A stretch of DNA of 64,000 nt from Pontivivens sp032464575 (GTDB taxonomy: Bacteria > Pseudomonadota > Alphaproteobacteria > Rhodobacterales > Rhodobacteraceae). A program made the translations under genes and the position numbers. The notes below the pieces were generated by a model, which saw only the letters and a list, made by a program, of their open reading frames with translations, did no database searches and was not told the DNA's origin. The DNA lies in contig JAWDKM010000002.1 in assembly GCA_032464575.1 (NCBI GenBank), positions 310,001 to 374,000 of the forward strand. Reading direction: 5' to 3'. Of the stretch, positions 16,737 to 25,893 are shown in pieces (the first letter of the stretch is position 1; each line of letters starts with the position of its first letter).

Positions 16737-19019
16737 TCAGGAGGGAAGGTCGCTGCGCACCGTCACCAGGATCTCGCCCGCGACCGCCGTGGGCCAGGTC
16801 AGGCTCGCGCCGCTGCCGTCGCTCTGCTGCTGCAATGCGACCTGCGGCATCCGCCCGTCCCATCCCGACAGGTTGCTGACCGGCGAGACGGACTGGATCC
16901 GCAGCGCTCGTCCGCCGAACGGCAGGCGATTGCTGGTCAGCACGCTCCACGTCGTCGTCGGGAAGATATTGAACCCGGTGATCAGCGCGGGGCTCGCCGT
17001 GCGCGTGCCGATCTGCTCGTAAAGGTTGCCGGTGAAGGTCATATTGACCGTCCGGGTGTGATCGAAACTGCCCCGGTCGTCGTCGACGCTCTCCACCCGG
17101 TCCATGAAGTCGCCCCCGATGGTCTTGAAGGCGTTGTCGGTCACCGTGATCCCGTCGATCTCCTGATCCGGGCCAATGGGCGCGAGGCGGATATAGGTGA
17201 ACCAGCGCGGTATGCTCGACGCGGTGAAGATGTTGCCGGTGATCGTCAGGCCGCCATAGGGCCGGTTCGAGCTGGAATTGGCGTTGTACTCGTCCGTCAG
17301 CTCGATGAAGGCGTTGTCGCAGTAGTTGCCGACCATCGTGGTCTTGACGTTGCGGTTGCAGAAGACGACGCCGGCCGAGCGCGGCGCGTTCTCCTCAATG
17401 CCGTCGCCCTGCCACCAGTGGTTGCCGACCAGCAGGTGCCCGCCACCCGCGATCACGGCGAAGTGCAGGAACTGCACCACGCGGTTGTTACGGATCTTCA
17501 TGTCGTTCTTGTTGGTGTTGACCGCGATCGCCGTACGATCCTCCACGTTGAGGTCGGTCTGGGGGCTGATGAACTCGTTGCTCTCGATGGAGATGCCGTT
17601 GCAGCCCTCCCCGATCGAGGTGATGCCACGATCCCTGGGCCGGACGAACCAGCAGTGCTCCACATGCCAGGCGATCCCGGCCCGGCCGAGCATCAGGGCC
17701 GAGGCGCGGCGACCGCAGTCGAACTCGATCTGCCGCAGGCACTGGCGCTGGATCGAGGTGAAGCCCGAGAAGTCGAGCATGTAGCGAAAGCGCGTGAACG
17801 TGTAGGTCTGGCTCGCCGGGGCGGCATAGAGCGGCTGGCTGAGCGTGATCGTGGCAGTGGGAATGTCGATCTCGCGCACGTAGACCTCCCGCCCCACGCC
17901 GGTACCCTGCACCAGAGAGCCGCGTTCGACGGCGGCGATGTTGCTCACGTTGGTCAGCTTGAGCTGATCGGCGGAGGCGTCGTAGCTCGCCGTCGAACTC
18001 GAAGTGCCCACATCCCAGTCGGGTGAGCTCGCCGCGGTGAGCTGACCGTTGTGGATCACGCGGCGCACGCCGAACGTGTCGCGGTCGCCCACCTCGGCAT
18101 GGACATCGATCGGCCGCGTCAGAGCGATGGACCGGCCGCAGAGGTCGAGGTCCGTGTGGTCGGTGAAGCCGTAGAGCGCCTGAAGCGCCCGCTCCAGCGC
18201 CACCTGCTCGTCCTGGAAGGCGTCGAGGTAGGTGTCGTAGTTGTAGTTCGCCGTGAACGCGATCCGCCCCGGCGAGGCGTCGGAGATGCGGCCGGTAAAG
18301 CGCATATGCGCGTCCATCGTGATGCTGCGCCCGATCAGGTATTCTCCCTCGGGCACCAGCACGTCGCGCCCCGCGCTCGCCGCATCCGCCGCCTCGAACG
18401 CATCGGCATCGTCGGTCACGCCGTCGCCGATGGCGCCGTAGTCGCGCACGTCGACCCAGTCCATCAGGGTGCGATGGAAGACCGAGGTGACGTCCTCGAT
18501 CCGGATATCCTCGATCCGGACGGAGCAGTTGTTGTCGCCCACGAGATCAAGGCCCAGATGCCCGGCCGTCGCTGCCGTGCCCCAGACCATGTCGACGCCC
18601 GAGCGGTTGCCGACGCCGACGATGGCCGTGACCTCGTAGGGCACGCCGTAGTTCTCCAGGAACACCTCCGGCCCGAAGGAGGGCACGGTGGGGGCCGGCG
18701 TGCCCGTCGCATTCTCCGCCGAGGCACCGATGCGGACCGAGGGACGGTTGCCGCCGACCAGCTTCACGCGGGCCGTGACGCGCAGGTAGCAGCCCGGCGG
18801 CACCATCGTCAGGCCGAACCAGCGCAGCTTCTGCACGCTCTCGGTCTTGAAGATCTCGAGGCAGTCGCCGAAATCGGCATCCGCCGTGACGAGGGCCGCG
18901 TCGGCGGCCCCGTCATAGCTCGCGTCGCCGGGCCGCCCGTCCACGCGCGACCAGTTTTCGAGGCCCTCGATGAATGCAGGCGGCATCAGGGCGATGCCGT
19001 CGGTGACAACCTTGTTCAT
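16737..19019 (-). CDS. Large right-handed beta-helix protein (pectate-lyase-like fold)
   Basis: A 760-residue protein without a classical signal peptide. The first 180 residues look like a beta-sandwich. Residues near 187-203 carry VDVRDYGAIGDGVTDD, the usual opening of a pectate-lyase-superfamily beta-helix. From about 450 to 690 there are repeated short turns ending in N-N-x-V or G-N-x (RNNRVVQF, VGNHWW, VGNYCDN, TGNIFTA, TDNAF, TGNLY), the pattern of helix coils. I recognise close relatives as a common Rhodobacterales protein annotated glycosyl-hydrolase-28-like. The catalytic residues of polygalacturonases are not obvious. A polysaccharide lyase, a surface adhesin or a tailspike-like binding protein are all possible. 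No phage genes are nearby. Confidence 0.8.
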   Translation of the reverse strand: MNKVVTDGIALMPPAFIEGLENWSRVDGRPGDASYDGAADAALVTADADFGDCLEIFKTESVQKLRWFGLTMVPPGCYLRVTARVKLVGGNRPSVRIGASAENATGTPAPTVPSFGPEVFLENYGVPYEVTAIVGVGNRSGVDMVWGTAATAGHLGLDLVGDNNCSVRIEDIRIEDVTSVFHRTLMDWVDVRDYGAIGDGVTDDADAFEAADAASAGRDVLVPEGEYLIGRSITMDAHMRFTGRISDASPGRIAFTANYNYDTYLDAFQDEQVALERALQALYGFTDHTDLDLCGRSIALTRPIDVHAEVGDRDTFGVRRVIHNGQLTAASSPDWDVGTSSSTASYDASADQLKLTNVSNIAAVERGSLVQGTGVGREVYVREIDIPTATITLSQPLYAAPASQTYTFTRFRYMLDFSGFTSIQRQCLRQIEFDCGRRASALMLGRAGIAWHVEHCWFVRPRDRGITSIGEGCNGISIESNEFISPQTDLNVEDRTAIAVNTNKNDMKIRNNRVVQFLHFAVIAGGGHLLVGNHWWQGDGIEENAPRSAGVVFCNRNVKTTMVGNYCDNAFIELTDEYNANSSSNRPYGGLTITGNIFTASSIPRWFTYIRLAPIGPDQEIDGITVTDNAFKTIGGDFMDRVESVDDDRGSFDHTRTVNMTFTGNLYEQIGTRTASPALITGFNIFPTTTWSVLTSNRLPFGGRALRIQSVSPVSNLSGWDGRMPQVALQQQSDGSGASLTWPTAVAGEILVTVRSDLPS

Positions 19020-19080
19020 GAACCAAATCCCTTGTCGCCGGCGGGCGCGTCGGGATGTGATGTCGGGAAGGGTCAGAGCG

Positions 19081-19099
19081 GGAGCCCGCCGCGGGCTCC
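19081..19099. terminator. GC-rich hairpin in gap after DUF4864 gene
   Basis: GGAGCCCG and CGGGCTCC flank a 3-nt loop at 19081-19099. It lies downstream of the DUF4864 gene and upstream of the beta-helix gene, both on the minus strand, and may end the DUF4864 transcript. There is no U-run after it. The rest of the 190-nt gap probably holds the beta-helix promoter. Confidence 0.4.
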
Positions 19100-19209
19100 G
19101 ATCCAGATCACGCCGGGGCCGGATCCGAAATGCTCTTGTGAAAGGGCAGGGCCGCAGGCGGCCGTACCGGCATCCGGCCTATCACCCGATGGGTTAAGGC
19201 CACGTTAAT

Positions 19210-19617
19210 TCAGGCGCCGACACCCGCATCGGGCAGCAGCCGCACGCCGTTGATCTGCCACACGCCGTCGGTCTCGATGAACTCGTATTCCGCAAGGAAA
19301 AGTCGGCCGTTCGAGCCGCCCAGCACCACCTGCTGGTAGAACTTGTCCTCGCGCGCCTCGCTCAGCCCGAACCGGACGGAGGATGGCCGCCAGACCATCG
19401 GGTAGCCGCCGCGCACCATCGCCGCGAATCGCTGCGGTGTTCTGAAGATCTGCTGGACGGTCGGGGAGGCGTAGGTGAACGCCTCCTCGAAATCGTCCCG
19501 CTGGAAGGCGTCGAGCTGGGCCACGATGACATCGCGCGCCGCCGCCTCATCCGCCTGGACCGCACTGCCGAAGAGCAGCCCCACGACCGTCGCGGTCGCT
19601 ATTGCAAACTTCCGCAT
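19210..19617 (-). CDS. DUF4864 periplasmic protein
   Basis: A protein of about 135 residues with a signal peptide (MRKFAIATATVVGLLFGSA, cleavage near AVQADE) and a compact NTF2-like domain typical of DUF4864: a helical start (AARDVIVAQLDAFQRDDF) followed by strands including VWQINGVRLLPD. Such domains resemble small binding or pseudo-enzyme folds; no role is known. GAGGAGAG precedes both a GTG (19620) and the ATG at 19617; I take the ATG. An inverted repeat lies just upstream. Confidence 0.85.
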   Translation of the reverse strand: MRKFAIATATVVGLLFGSAVQADEAAARDVIVAQLDAFQRDDFEEAFTYASPTVQQIFRTPQRFAAMVRGGYPMVWRPSSVRFGLSEAREDKFYQQVVLGGSNGRLFLAEYEFIETDGVWQINGVRLLPDAGVGA

Positions 19618-19629
19618 CACTTCTCTCCT

Positions 19630-19655
19630 CTACTTTCGACATTTTCTGAAAGTAG
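19630..19655. promoter_or_regulatory. Inverted repeat upstream of DUF4864 gene
   Basis: CTACTTTC at 19630-19637 and GAAAGTAG at 19648-19655 form an 8-bp perfect inverted repeat with a 10-nt centre, and a third GAAAGT follows at 19673-19678. The region is AT-rich compared with its surroundings. It could be an operator for the DUF4864 gene or the end of the recQ transcript. Confidence 0.4.
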
Positions 19656-19724
19656 TACGGCCCACAAAGCATGAAAGTTTCCCTCACAGCGGATTGCGCG
19701 CACGTGACGCAGTTCCGCCGCAGG

Positions 19725-21776
19725 TCAGGCCTCGGACAGGATTCGGAGAAAAACGTTGCCGAACCGTTCGGTACGGGCTGGATCCATGCCCTGAACGCGC
19801 GTCAGCTCATCCTGCGAACCGGGTCGCGCTGCGGCAATCCGCGCCAGGGTGGCCGTCGAGCAGGAGAGCGGCTTGGCGGTGCCGTCCGGCCCGTAGGCAA
19901 GGTCGATCTGTGCGGCGTGCAGCCGGTCCACGAGGTCGCCGTCGCCTCGTGCCGCGGCCCGCATCTTCGCGGGATGCACCTCCGGTTCCGGCGCGCCGGT
20001 CAGCACTTCGAGGAAGATGCGCCCGAACTTCTCCAGCTTCTTGGTACCGACACCGGGCAGGCGGCCGAAGGCGTCGAGGCTCTGCGGCTTCGCCTCGACC
20101 ATCGCGACCAGCGTGCGGTCGGGGAAGATCACGTAGGCCGGTACCTTCGAGGCCTCCGCCAGCTCCCGCCGCTTCGATTTCAGGGCCCAGAGCAGCGGCT
20201 CGTCGGCTTCGCTCACCATCGCCTCGACCTTCGGGCGTTTCGTATCGCGGCGCGTCAGGCTGTCCTTGCGCAAGGTAAGGCTCTGCTCGCCCTTCAGCAC
20301 AGGCCGTGCGGCCTCGGTCAGGCGCAACGCGTTGTGGCGCGCGGGATCCGGGCGGACGAGGTCGAGCGCCATGAGCTGGCGGAAGATCGTCTGCCACTGC
20401 TTGCGGGAGAACTCGCGTCCGATCCCGAAGGTCGACAGGCGCTCGTGCCCGCGGGTGGTTACCTTCTCCGTCTCCTCCCCGAGCAGGATGTCGATGAGAT
20501 GGCCCGCGCCGAACCACTCTTCGGCCCGGAACACCGTCGACAGCGCCTTGCGCGCCGCCTCGGTCGCGTCGAAGGTCTCGGGCTTTTCGAGGCAGAGGTC
20601 GCAGTTGCCGCAGGGCTCCGCCAGCACCTCGCCGAAATAGGCGAGCAGGGTCTGGCGGCGGCAGACGGGGGCTTCGGCGAGCGCCAGCAGCGTATTGAGG
20701 CGGGCGTGGTCGGCCTGCTTGCGGTCGGGGCTCGCCAGCCCCTCTTCGATCTGGGCGCGGCGCAGGCGGATATCGTCGGGACCATAGAGCGTCAGCGTCT
20801 CCGCCGGATCACCGTCGCGGCCCGCGCGGCCGATCTCCTGATAGTAACTCTCGATCGATTTCGGCAGATCGGCGTGGAGCACGTAGCGGATGTCCGGCTT
20901 GTCCACGCCCATGCCGAAGGCGATGGTGGCGACGACCACGAGCCCGTCCTCGGTCTGGAACCGCGCCTCGGCCTCCCGCCGGTCATCGGGCTCCATCCCG
21001 GCATGATAGCTGATCGCGGCAACCCCGGCCTCGCGCAGCGCTTGGGCGAGCACCTCGGTCTTGTTGCGGGAGGCGGCATAGATGATGCCGGAGCGGCCCT
21101 TGCGCGCCACCGCGTAGTCGAGAAGCTGACGCCGCGGCTGGTTCTTCGGCTGAAAGGCGAGGGTCAGGTTCGGGCGGTCGAAACCCTGCAGGAAAGTCCG
21201 CGGCTCCCGCCCGCCGAACAGGCGCTCCACGATCTCGGCCCGCGTTTCGGCGTCGGCGGTGGCGGTGAAGGCGGTGATCTGGCAGCCGAGCGTTTCGCGC
21301 AGCGCGCCTATCCGCAGGTAATCGGGGCGGAAATCATGGCCCCACTGGCTGACGCAATGCGCCTCGTCCACCGCGATCATGCCGACGCCGGCGCGGCGCA
21401 GCAGCCGCTCGGTTCCTCCGGCGGCGAGGCGTTCGGGCGCGATGTAGAGAAGGCGCAGTTCGCCCCGGTCGATGGCGTCGAAGACCTCCTCCGTCTCCTC
21501 GTCGGTATTGGCCGAGGTAAGGTGCCCGGCGCTGACCCCGGCGGCGCGCAGGGCGCGGACCTGATCGCGCATCAGGGCGATCAGGGGGCTGACCACAAGT
21601 GTTACAGCATTCCGGGATATGGCTGGAAGTTGGTAACATATCGATTTGCCACCACCGGTCGGCATGATGGCGAGCACATCCTCTCCACCGGCCACCGCCG
21701 CCACGATCTCCGCCTGGCCCGGACGGAAGCCGGAGAAGCCGAAGACGGAGGCGAGGAGCGGGCGGAGATCGGACAT
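19725..21776 (-). CDS. recQ: ATP-dependent DNA helicase RecQ
   Basis: A 683-residue 3'-5' DNA helicase used in recombination and replication-fork repair. Domains in order: helicase core with Walker A MPTGGGKS (near 38-45) and DEAH box with the RecQ motif AVDEAHCVSQWGHDFR; helicase C-terminal domain with QEIGRAGRDG; zinc-binding region with CRRQTLL and CGNCDLC; RQC winged helix; and a C-terminal HRDC-type domain. Two HRDC-like segments can be read near 520-590 and 610-683. The gene stands alone on the minus strand, 10 nt after the saccharopine-dehydrogenase-like gene. Confidence 0.96.
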   Translation of the reverse strand: MSDLRPLLASVFGFSGFRPGQAEIVAAVAGGEDVLAIMPTGGGKSICYQLPAISRNAVTLVVSPLIALMRDQVRALRAAGVSAGHLTSANTDEETEEVFDAIDRGELRLLYIAPERLAAGGTERLLRRAGVGMIAVDEAHCVSQWGHDFRPDYLRIGALRETLGCQITAFTATADAETRAEIVERLFGGREPRTFLQGFDRPNLTLAFQPKNQPRRQLLDYAVARKGRSGIIYAASRNKTEVLAQALREAGVAAISYHAGMEPDDRREAEARFQTEDGLVVVATIAFGMGVDKPDIRYVLHADLPKSIESYYQEIGRAGRDGDPAETLTLYGPDDIRLRRAQIEEGLASPDRKQADHARLNTLLALAEAPVCRRQTLLAYFGEVLAEPCGNCDLCLEKPETFDATEAARKALSTVFRAEEWFGAGHLIDILLGEETEKVTTRGHERLSTFGIGREFSRKQWQTIFRQLMALDLVRPDPARHNALRLTEAARPVLKGEQSLTLRKDSLTRRDTKRPKVEAMVSEADEPLLWALKSKRRELAEASKVPAYVIFPDRTLVAMVEAKPQSLDAFGRLPGVGTKKLEKFGRIFLEVLTGAPEPEVHPAKMRAAARGDGDLVDRLHAAQIDLAYGPDGTAKPLSCSTATLARIAAARPGSQDELTRVQGMDPARTERFGNVFLRILSEA

Positions 21777-21786
21777 GGCCTCCGGT

Positions 21787-23415
21787 CTAGCCGCTCGGAT
21801 CGTCGGGTTCCAGACGCGAAAGCGTGCCTTTGTAGCGGACGATCAGACCGAGGCCGAGCGGGGCGTGGAGTGCGACGTCGAAGGCCGGTTTTCCGTCGGG
21901 TCCGGCGCGTTCGGTTGCCACGGATTTCGGCAGCAGAACCCGGGGGATGGGCACGCCGAGCACGCGGCCGGAGGCAACGGGGAAGGCGAGCGCGTCTTTC
22001 GTCGCCGTCAGGTCGAGCGCGAACTCGGTGGGGCCGAAGCGTTCGTGCATCCGGCCGTCCTTCCAGCGCAGGTGGGAGCAGAAGGTCCGGCTGCCGAAAG
22101 TCCGGGTCCAGCGTTCCGTATCACCGCGCCGCTCCATGACGACGCGGACGGGGGTTTCGGACGTCGCGGTGGGAAACCCGAAGAGGCGGCGGATGAGCGC
22201 CGGGATCACGCCGCGCCCGTTCTCGATGGAGGCGGTGCCGCTCCAGATCGCCGTGTCAGTGAGGTCATGCAAGGCGCGGACCTCGGACGGCAAATTGTGT
22301 AAGCCACTGATATGGATGTGGAAAAGCGGTTCGATCTCCTCCTCGAAACGAGGGAAGCGGATCTGGAGGCCCTCCATCCCGGCCTCCAGTGCATCGAGCT
22401 GGATCTCATCGACGCAGGGACGCGCGCCGGGTTCGAGCGCGTCGAGGCGGCCGGCGAGCACCCGTGCAGGAATCGCAGGGACGAACGGGCCGTCGCCGCC
22501 CTCGGCGATCACCGACCATTGGCGGCGCAGCACGCGGTCGCCGCTGCGGCCCGTCACGATCACCGCCATCCCGCCGGTTCCGGTGCCGAAGGGTTTCAGG
22601 AGCACCGCCGCCCAGTAAATCGGTGCGGTGAGCAGGGTGAGGCGCGGCAGCAGGCGGCGCTTGCGCAGCCGCGCCATCGTGCCGAGGCAGCGGTGCATCA
22701 GGCCGAGCTCCAGCCCGGCGCGGAAGAGCACGGTGTCGGCCCCGAAATGTTTCGGGAAGAGGACGAGGTCCGGCGCCCCGATCAGGCTGCCCGGACGGAC
22801 GAGACCCGGCTCCAGCGGGACGAGACGGCGATCCTCGAAGCCCGCGATCTCCTCCCACCGGCCGCCGCGGCGGATGTGTAGAGGCTCGCCCGCCTGCGCG
22901 AGGATACTGCCGATGACGGCGCGGCCACGCGGCGCGCGGTTGCCGGGGAGCAGCGCGCTTTCGATCTGCGTCACGTGGAGGCCGTCGGCGAGCGCCGTGA
23001 CCGCGGCCCCGGTGATCGCGGGCATGGTGGAGACGCCGGAAAGGACCGCGACGCCCGCCGCCCGCGCTTCGGCATCGAGCGCGGTGATCCCGGTGGTAAA
23101 CTCCGGATCGTCGGAGAAATCGAAGCAGTGCATCCCGGCGGAAACGGCGGCGGAGGCAAGTCGGTAGCGGTCCGGTCCGGCGGCCTGGAACGGACCCGTC
23201 GCATCGACGACGAGTTCGGCACCGCTTTGTGCGAGGGCCGAAAGATCGCCATTCCGATCGAGCATCAAAGGCACGCCGCCATGCGCGGCGCAGAACGCAT
23301 CCGCCCTGCGCAGGGAGCGGCCAGCGACGATGACCTCGTGCCCGTCGCGCAGAAGCAACTGCGCCAGCCGGCCGCCGAAGACGCCGTAGCCGCCGAGAAT
23401 GAGGATGCGGGCCAT
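21787..23415 (-). CDS. Saccharopine-dehydrogenase-like protein with DUF4166 domain
   Basis: A 542-residue fusion. The N-terminal 350 residues form a Rossmann-type NAD(P)-binding domain beginning MARILILGGYGVFGGRLAQ, as in saccharopine dehydrogenase-like reductases. The C-terminal 180 residues match the pattern of DUF4166 domains often appended to such proteins. A GGAGGGGGC site precedes the ATG at 23415. Substrate unknown; these are not lysine-pathway enzymes in general. It probably shares a promoter region with the divergent mechanosensitive channel gene. Confidence 0.82.
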   Translation of the reverse strand: MARILILGGYGVFGGRLAQLLLRDGHEVIVAGRSLRRADAFCAAHGGVPLMLDRNGDLSALAQSGAELVVDATGPFQAAGPDRYRLASAAVSAGMHCFDFSDDPEFTTGITALDAEARAAGVAVLSGVSTMPAITGAAVTALADGLHVTQIESALLPGNRAPRGRAVIGSILAQAGEPLHIRRGGRWEEIAGFEDRRLVPLEPGLVRPGSLIGAPDLVLFPKHFGADTVLFRAGLELGLMHRCLGTMARLRKRRLLPRLTLLTAPIYWAAVLLKPFGTGTGGMAVIVTGRSGDRVLRRQWSVIAEGGDGPFVPAIPARVLAGRLDALEPGARPCVDEIQLDALEAGMEGLQIRFPRFEEEIEPLFHIHISGLHNLPSEVRALHDLTDTAIWSGTASIENGRGVIPALIRRLFGFPTATSETPVRVVMERRGDTERWTRTFGSRTFCSHLRWKDGRMHERFGPTEFALDLTATKDALAFPVASGRVLGVPIPRVLLPKSVATERAGPDGKPAFDVALHAPLGLGLIVRYKGTLSRLEPDDPSG

Positions 23416-23510
23416 GCCCCCTCCGGTTTTTCTTGGATCGGACAAGGGTTTGCTTAGCGCGGCCGCCGCCTTATTCCTCTGTGACAGCGGGACGCAAAGG
23501 GAGACGCGGC

Positions 23511-24290
23511 ATGGCCTGGTGGCTCGATCTGATTTTCGACGTGGTCGTCGCGGGGGCGATCGCCGTGATCGCACTGGCGCTCGCGAGCTTCGTGAAGGCG
23601 CAGATCCGGGCGTTCGGGCGGCGCTCGGACCGGTTCGACGAGACGCTGATGAACTTCCTCGCCACCGTGGCGCGGTACGCGGTGCTGGTCTTCGCCGCGA
23701 TCTTCATCCTGGCGCGGTTCGGGATCCAGACGGCGTCGCTGATCGCGGTCCTGGGTGCGGCGGGCATCGCGATCGGCCTCGCACTGCAGGGCACGCTCTC
23801 GAACCTCGCCTCGGGGCTGATGCTGCTCGCCTTCCGCCCCTTCAACGTGGGCGACTATGTGGAGGCGGGTGGCAAGTCCGGCACGGTGACGGAGATCAGC
23901 CTGTTCACCACCGAGCTCACGACGCCGGACAACGTGCAGGTCTTCGTGCCCAATCGCGATGTCTGGGACGGGCCCATCATGAACTACTCCGCCCATGACG
24001 AGCGGCGCGTCGATCTGGTGCTCGGCGTCGGTTATGGCGCCAACCTCAAGGAGGTGGAGAACGTGATCCGCGGTGTGCTGGATGCGGAGGGACGGCTGCA
24101 CGATGACCGCCCGGTCTTCGTGAAGGTGACGGGCCTCGGCGACAGCGCCGTGGAGTTCACGGTGCGGGTCTGGGTCGCGCGCGGCGATTACTTCGACGTC
24201 AAATGCGACCTGACCGCGGCGTTGAAGGAGGCGATGGACGATGCGGGCATCGACATCCCCTACCCCACCCGCACGATCGTGAACGGATGA
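23511..24290 (+). CDS. Small-conductance mechanosensitive channel (MscS family)
   Basis: A 259-residue inner-membrane channel that opens on membrane tension to release solutes under hypo-osmotic shock. Three membrane helices are visible (about 4-24, 45-68, 75-110). The pore helix is the Gly/Ala-rich AVLGAAGIAIGLALQGTLSN, followed by the beta domain with FRPFNVGDYVE and VPNRDVW. It is a minimal MscS without extra N-terminal helices. Its stop overlaps the start of the HAD gene by 4 nt. Confidence 0.93.
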   Translation: MAWWLDLIFDVVVAGAIAVIALALASFVKAQIRAFGRRSDRFDETLMNFLATVARYAVLVFAAIFILARFGIQTASLIAVLGAAGIAIGLALQGTLSNLASGLMLLAFRPFNVGDYVEAGGKSGTVTEISLFTTELTTPDNVQVFVPNRDVWDGPIMNYSAHDERRVDLVLGVGYGANLKEVENVIRGVLDAEGRLHDDRPVFVKVTGLGDSAVEFTVRVWVARGDYFDVKCDLTAALKEAMDDAGIDIPYPTRTIVNG

Positions 24291-24985
24291 TCCGGGCCTG
24301 CATCTTCGACGTCTTCGGCACGCTGGTCGACTGGCGGACCGGGATCGCGGAGGCGGCGGCCCCGGTGTTCTCCCGGCATGGCATCGCGCACGATCCGTTC
24401 GATTTCGCCGACCGGTGGCGGGCCGAGTACCAGCCGGGGATGGAGGCCGTACGCTCGGGCGGGCGCGGCTACGTCCGGCTGGAGGTGCTGCATCGGGAGA
24501 ACCTGGACCGCGCGCTTGCAGGTGCCGGGATCGACCTGCCCATCGCAGAGCGGGACGGGCTCAACGAGAGCTGGACCCGGCTGCCGCCCTGGCCGGACGT
24601 TGTCGAGGGGCTTCGGGCGGTGCGGGCGAAGATGCTGGCTGCGCCCTGCTCCAACGGCTCCATCGCGCTGATGGCGCGGCTGGCCCGGTTCGGCGGGCTG
24701 CAGTGGGACGCGATCACGGGGGCGGAGATCGCGCGAAACTACAAGCCGATGGCGGAGGTTTATCACGCGTCCGCCGCCGCCCTCGGCTTCGCGCCGGGAG
24801 AGGTCATGATGGTCGCGACCCACAACGACGACCTCGCGGCGGCGCGGGCGGCCGGGCTGCTCACGGGCTACTTCCCGCGGCCCCTGGAATACGGGCCGGG
24901 GCGCGGGCGGGACCTCGAACCGGCGCAGGACTGGGACATCGTGGCCGAGGATTTGCCGGGCCTCGCGGCGCAGTTGCCGGGATGA
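24287..24985 (+). CDS. Haloacid dehalogenase type II-like hydrolase
   Basis: A 232-residue HAD-superfamily hydrolase. Motif I is FDVFGTLVDW, the form of L-2-haloacid dehalogenases, with the nucleophile Asp at residue 10. Motif II is CSNGS, and motif III/IV is NYKPMAEVY followed by VATHNDDLAAA. Type II members act on haloacids, but many annotated this way dephosphorylate small molecules. Both ends overlap neighbours by 4 nt (mscS-like gene upstream, aminotransferase downstream). Confidence 0.88.
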   Translation: MIRACIFDVFGTLVDWRTGIAEAAAPVFSRHGIAHDPFDFADRWRAEYQPGMEAVRSGGRGYVRLEVLHRENLDRALAGAGIDLPIAERDGLNESWTRLPPWPDVVEGLRAVRAKMLAAPCSNGSIALMARLARFGGLQWDAITGAEIARNYKPMAEVYHASAAALGFAPGEVMMVATHNDDLAAARAAGLLTGYFPRPLEYGPGRGRDLEPAQDWDIVAEDLPGLAAQLPG

Positions 24986-25893
24986 CCGGGCTGGAGCACG
25001 GGGCGGCCTGGATGGACGGGCGGATCATCCCAGTGGCGGACGCGGCGATCCCCGTTACGGACTGGGGCGTCACCCATTCCGACGTCGCCTATGACGTGGT
25101 GCCGGTCTGGCAGGGCGCGTTCTTCCGGCTCGACGATTACGTGACGCGATTCCTCGCCTCGGTCAGCGCGCTGCGGATGGAGATCGGGATGGACCGCGCG
25201 GCGATCGAAGCGGCGCTCCATGAGATGGTCGCGGCCTCCGGGCTGCGCGACGCCTATGTGGCGATGGTCGCAGCCCGAGGCCGCAACCCGGTGCCGGGCT
25301 CGCGCGATCCGCGGGACTGCGCCAACCACTTCTACGCCTGGTGCGTACCCTACGTGCACGTCGTCAAGCCGGAGATCGTGGAGCAGGGCTGCGCCGTCTG
25401 GATCGCCAAGTCCGTGCGCCGCATCCCGAAGGACAGCGTCGATCCGACGGTGAAGAACTATCACTGGGGCGACTTCACCTCCGGCCTCTTCGAGGCGAAG
25501 GAGCGGGGCTACGAGACCACGCTGCTGCTCGATCACGCGGGCAACGTGACCGAGGGGCCGGGCTTCAACGCCTTCGCGCTTTTCGGGCAGCGGATCGTGA
25601 CGCCGGATGCGGGTGTGCTCCACGGCATAACCCGGCGCACAGTGCTGGAGATGGCCGCCGAAGCGGGGTTGGAGACCGAGGTGCGGCCCCTGCCCCTCGA
25701 CGAGTTCCTGGAGGCGGACGAGGTGTTTCTCTCCTCCTCCGGCGGCGGGGTGATCCCGGTTGCGCGGGTGGACGAGCGGGTGTTCTCGAACGGGCGGCCG
25801 GGGCCGGTGGCGCGCGACCTGCGTGACCGGTACTTCGACTGGATGGGGCGGGCGGCGCATCGCAGCCCGGTGGACTACGGCCCTAGCGGGTGA
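24982..25893 (+). CDS. Class IV aminotransferase (BCAT/D-amino-acid transaminase family)
   Basis: A 303-residue fold-type IV PLP enzyme related to branched-chain and D-amino-acid aminotransferases and aminodeoxychorismate lyase. The PLP lysine is in DPTVKNYHWGDF near residue 165, followed by GNVTEGPGFNAFAL, which carries the conserved Glu that contacts PLP. The start overlaps the HAD gene. The end overlaps the convergent methyltransferase gene by 11 nt. Substrate is not predictable; (R)-amine transaminases share this architecture. Confidence 0.9.
   Translation: MTGLEHGAAWMDGRIIPVADAAIPVTDWGVTHSDVAYDVVPVWQGAFFRLDDYVTRFLASVSALRMEIGMDRAAIEAALHEMVAASGLRDAYVAMVAARGRNPVPGSRDPRDCANHFYAWCVPYVHVVKPEIVEQGCAVWIAKSVRRIPKDSVDPTVKNYHWGDFTSGLFEAKERGYETTLLLDHAGNVTEGPGFNAFALFGQRIVTPDAGVLHGITRRTVLEMAAEAGLETEVRPLPLDEFLEADEVFLSSSGGGVIPVARVDERVFSNGRPGPVARDLRDRYFDWMGRAAHRSPVDYGPSG

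Noticed and set aside
16149..18026. 625-residue open frame on the plus strand
   Set aside because: Antisense of the beta-helix and DUF427 genes; no coherent domain.
16737..19019. Prophage tailspike
   Set aside because: The beta-helix fold fits, but there are no capsid, terminase, tail or integrase genes on either side, and relatives are common chromosomal genes in this order.
19671..22139. 822-residue open frame on the plus strand
   Set aside because: It is the antisense shadow of recQ and the DUF4166 gene; composition is biased and no family motif appears.
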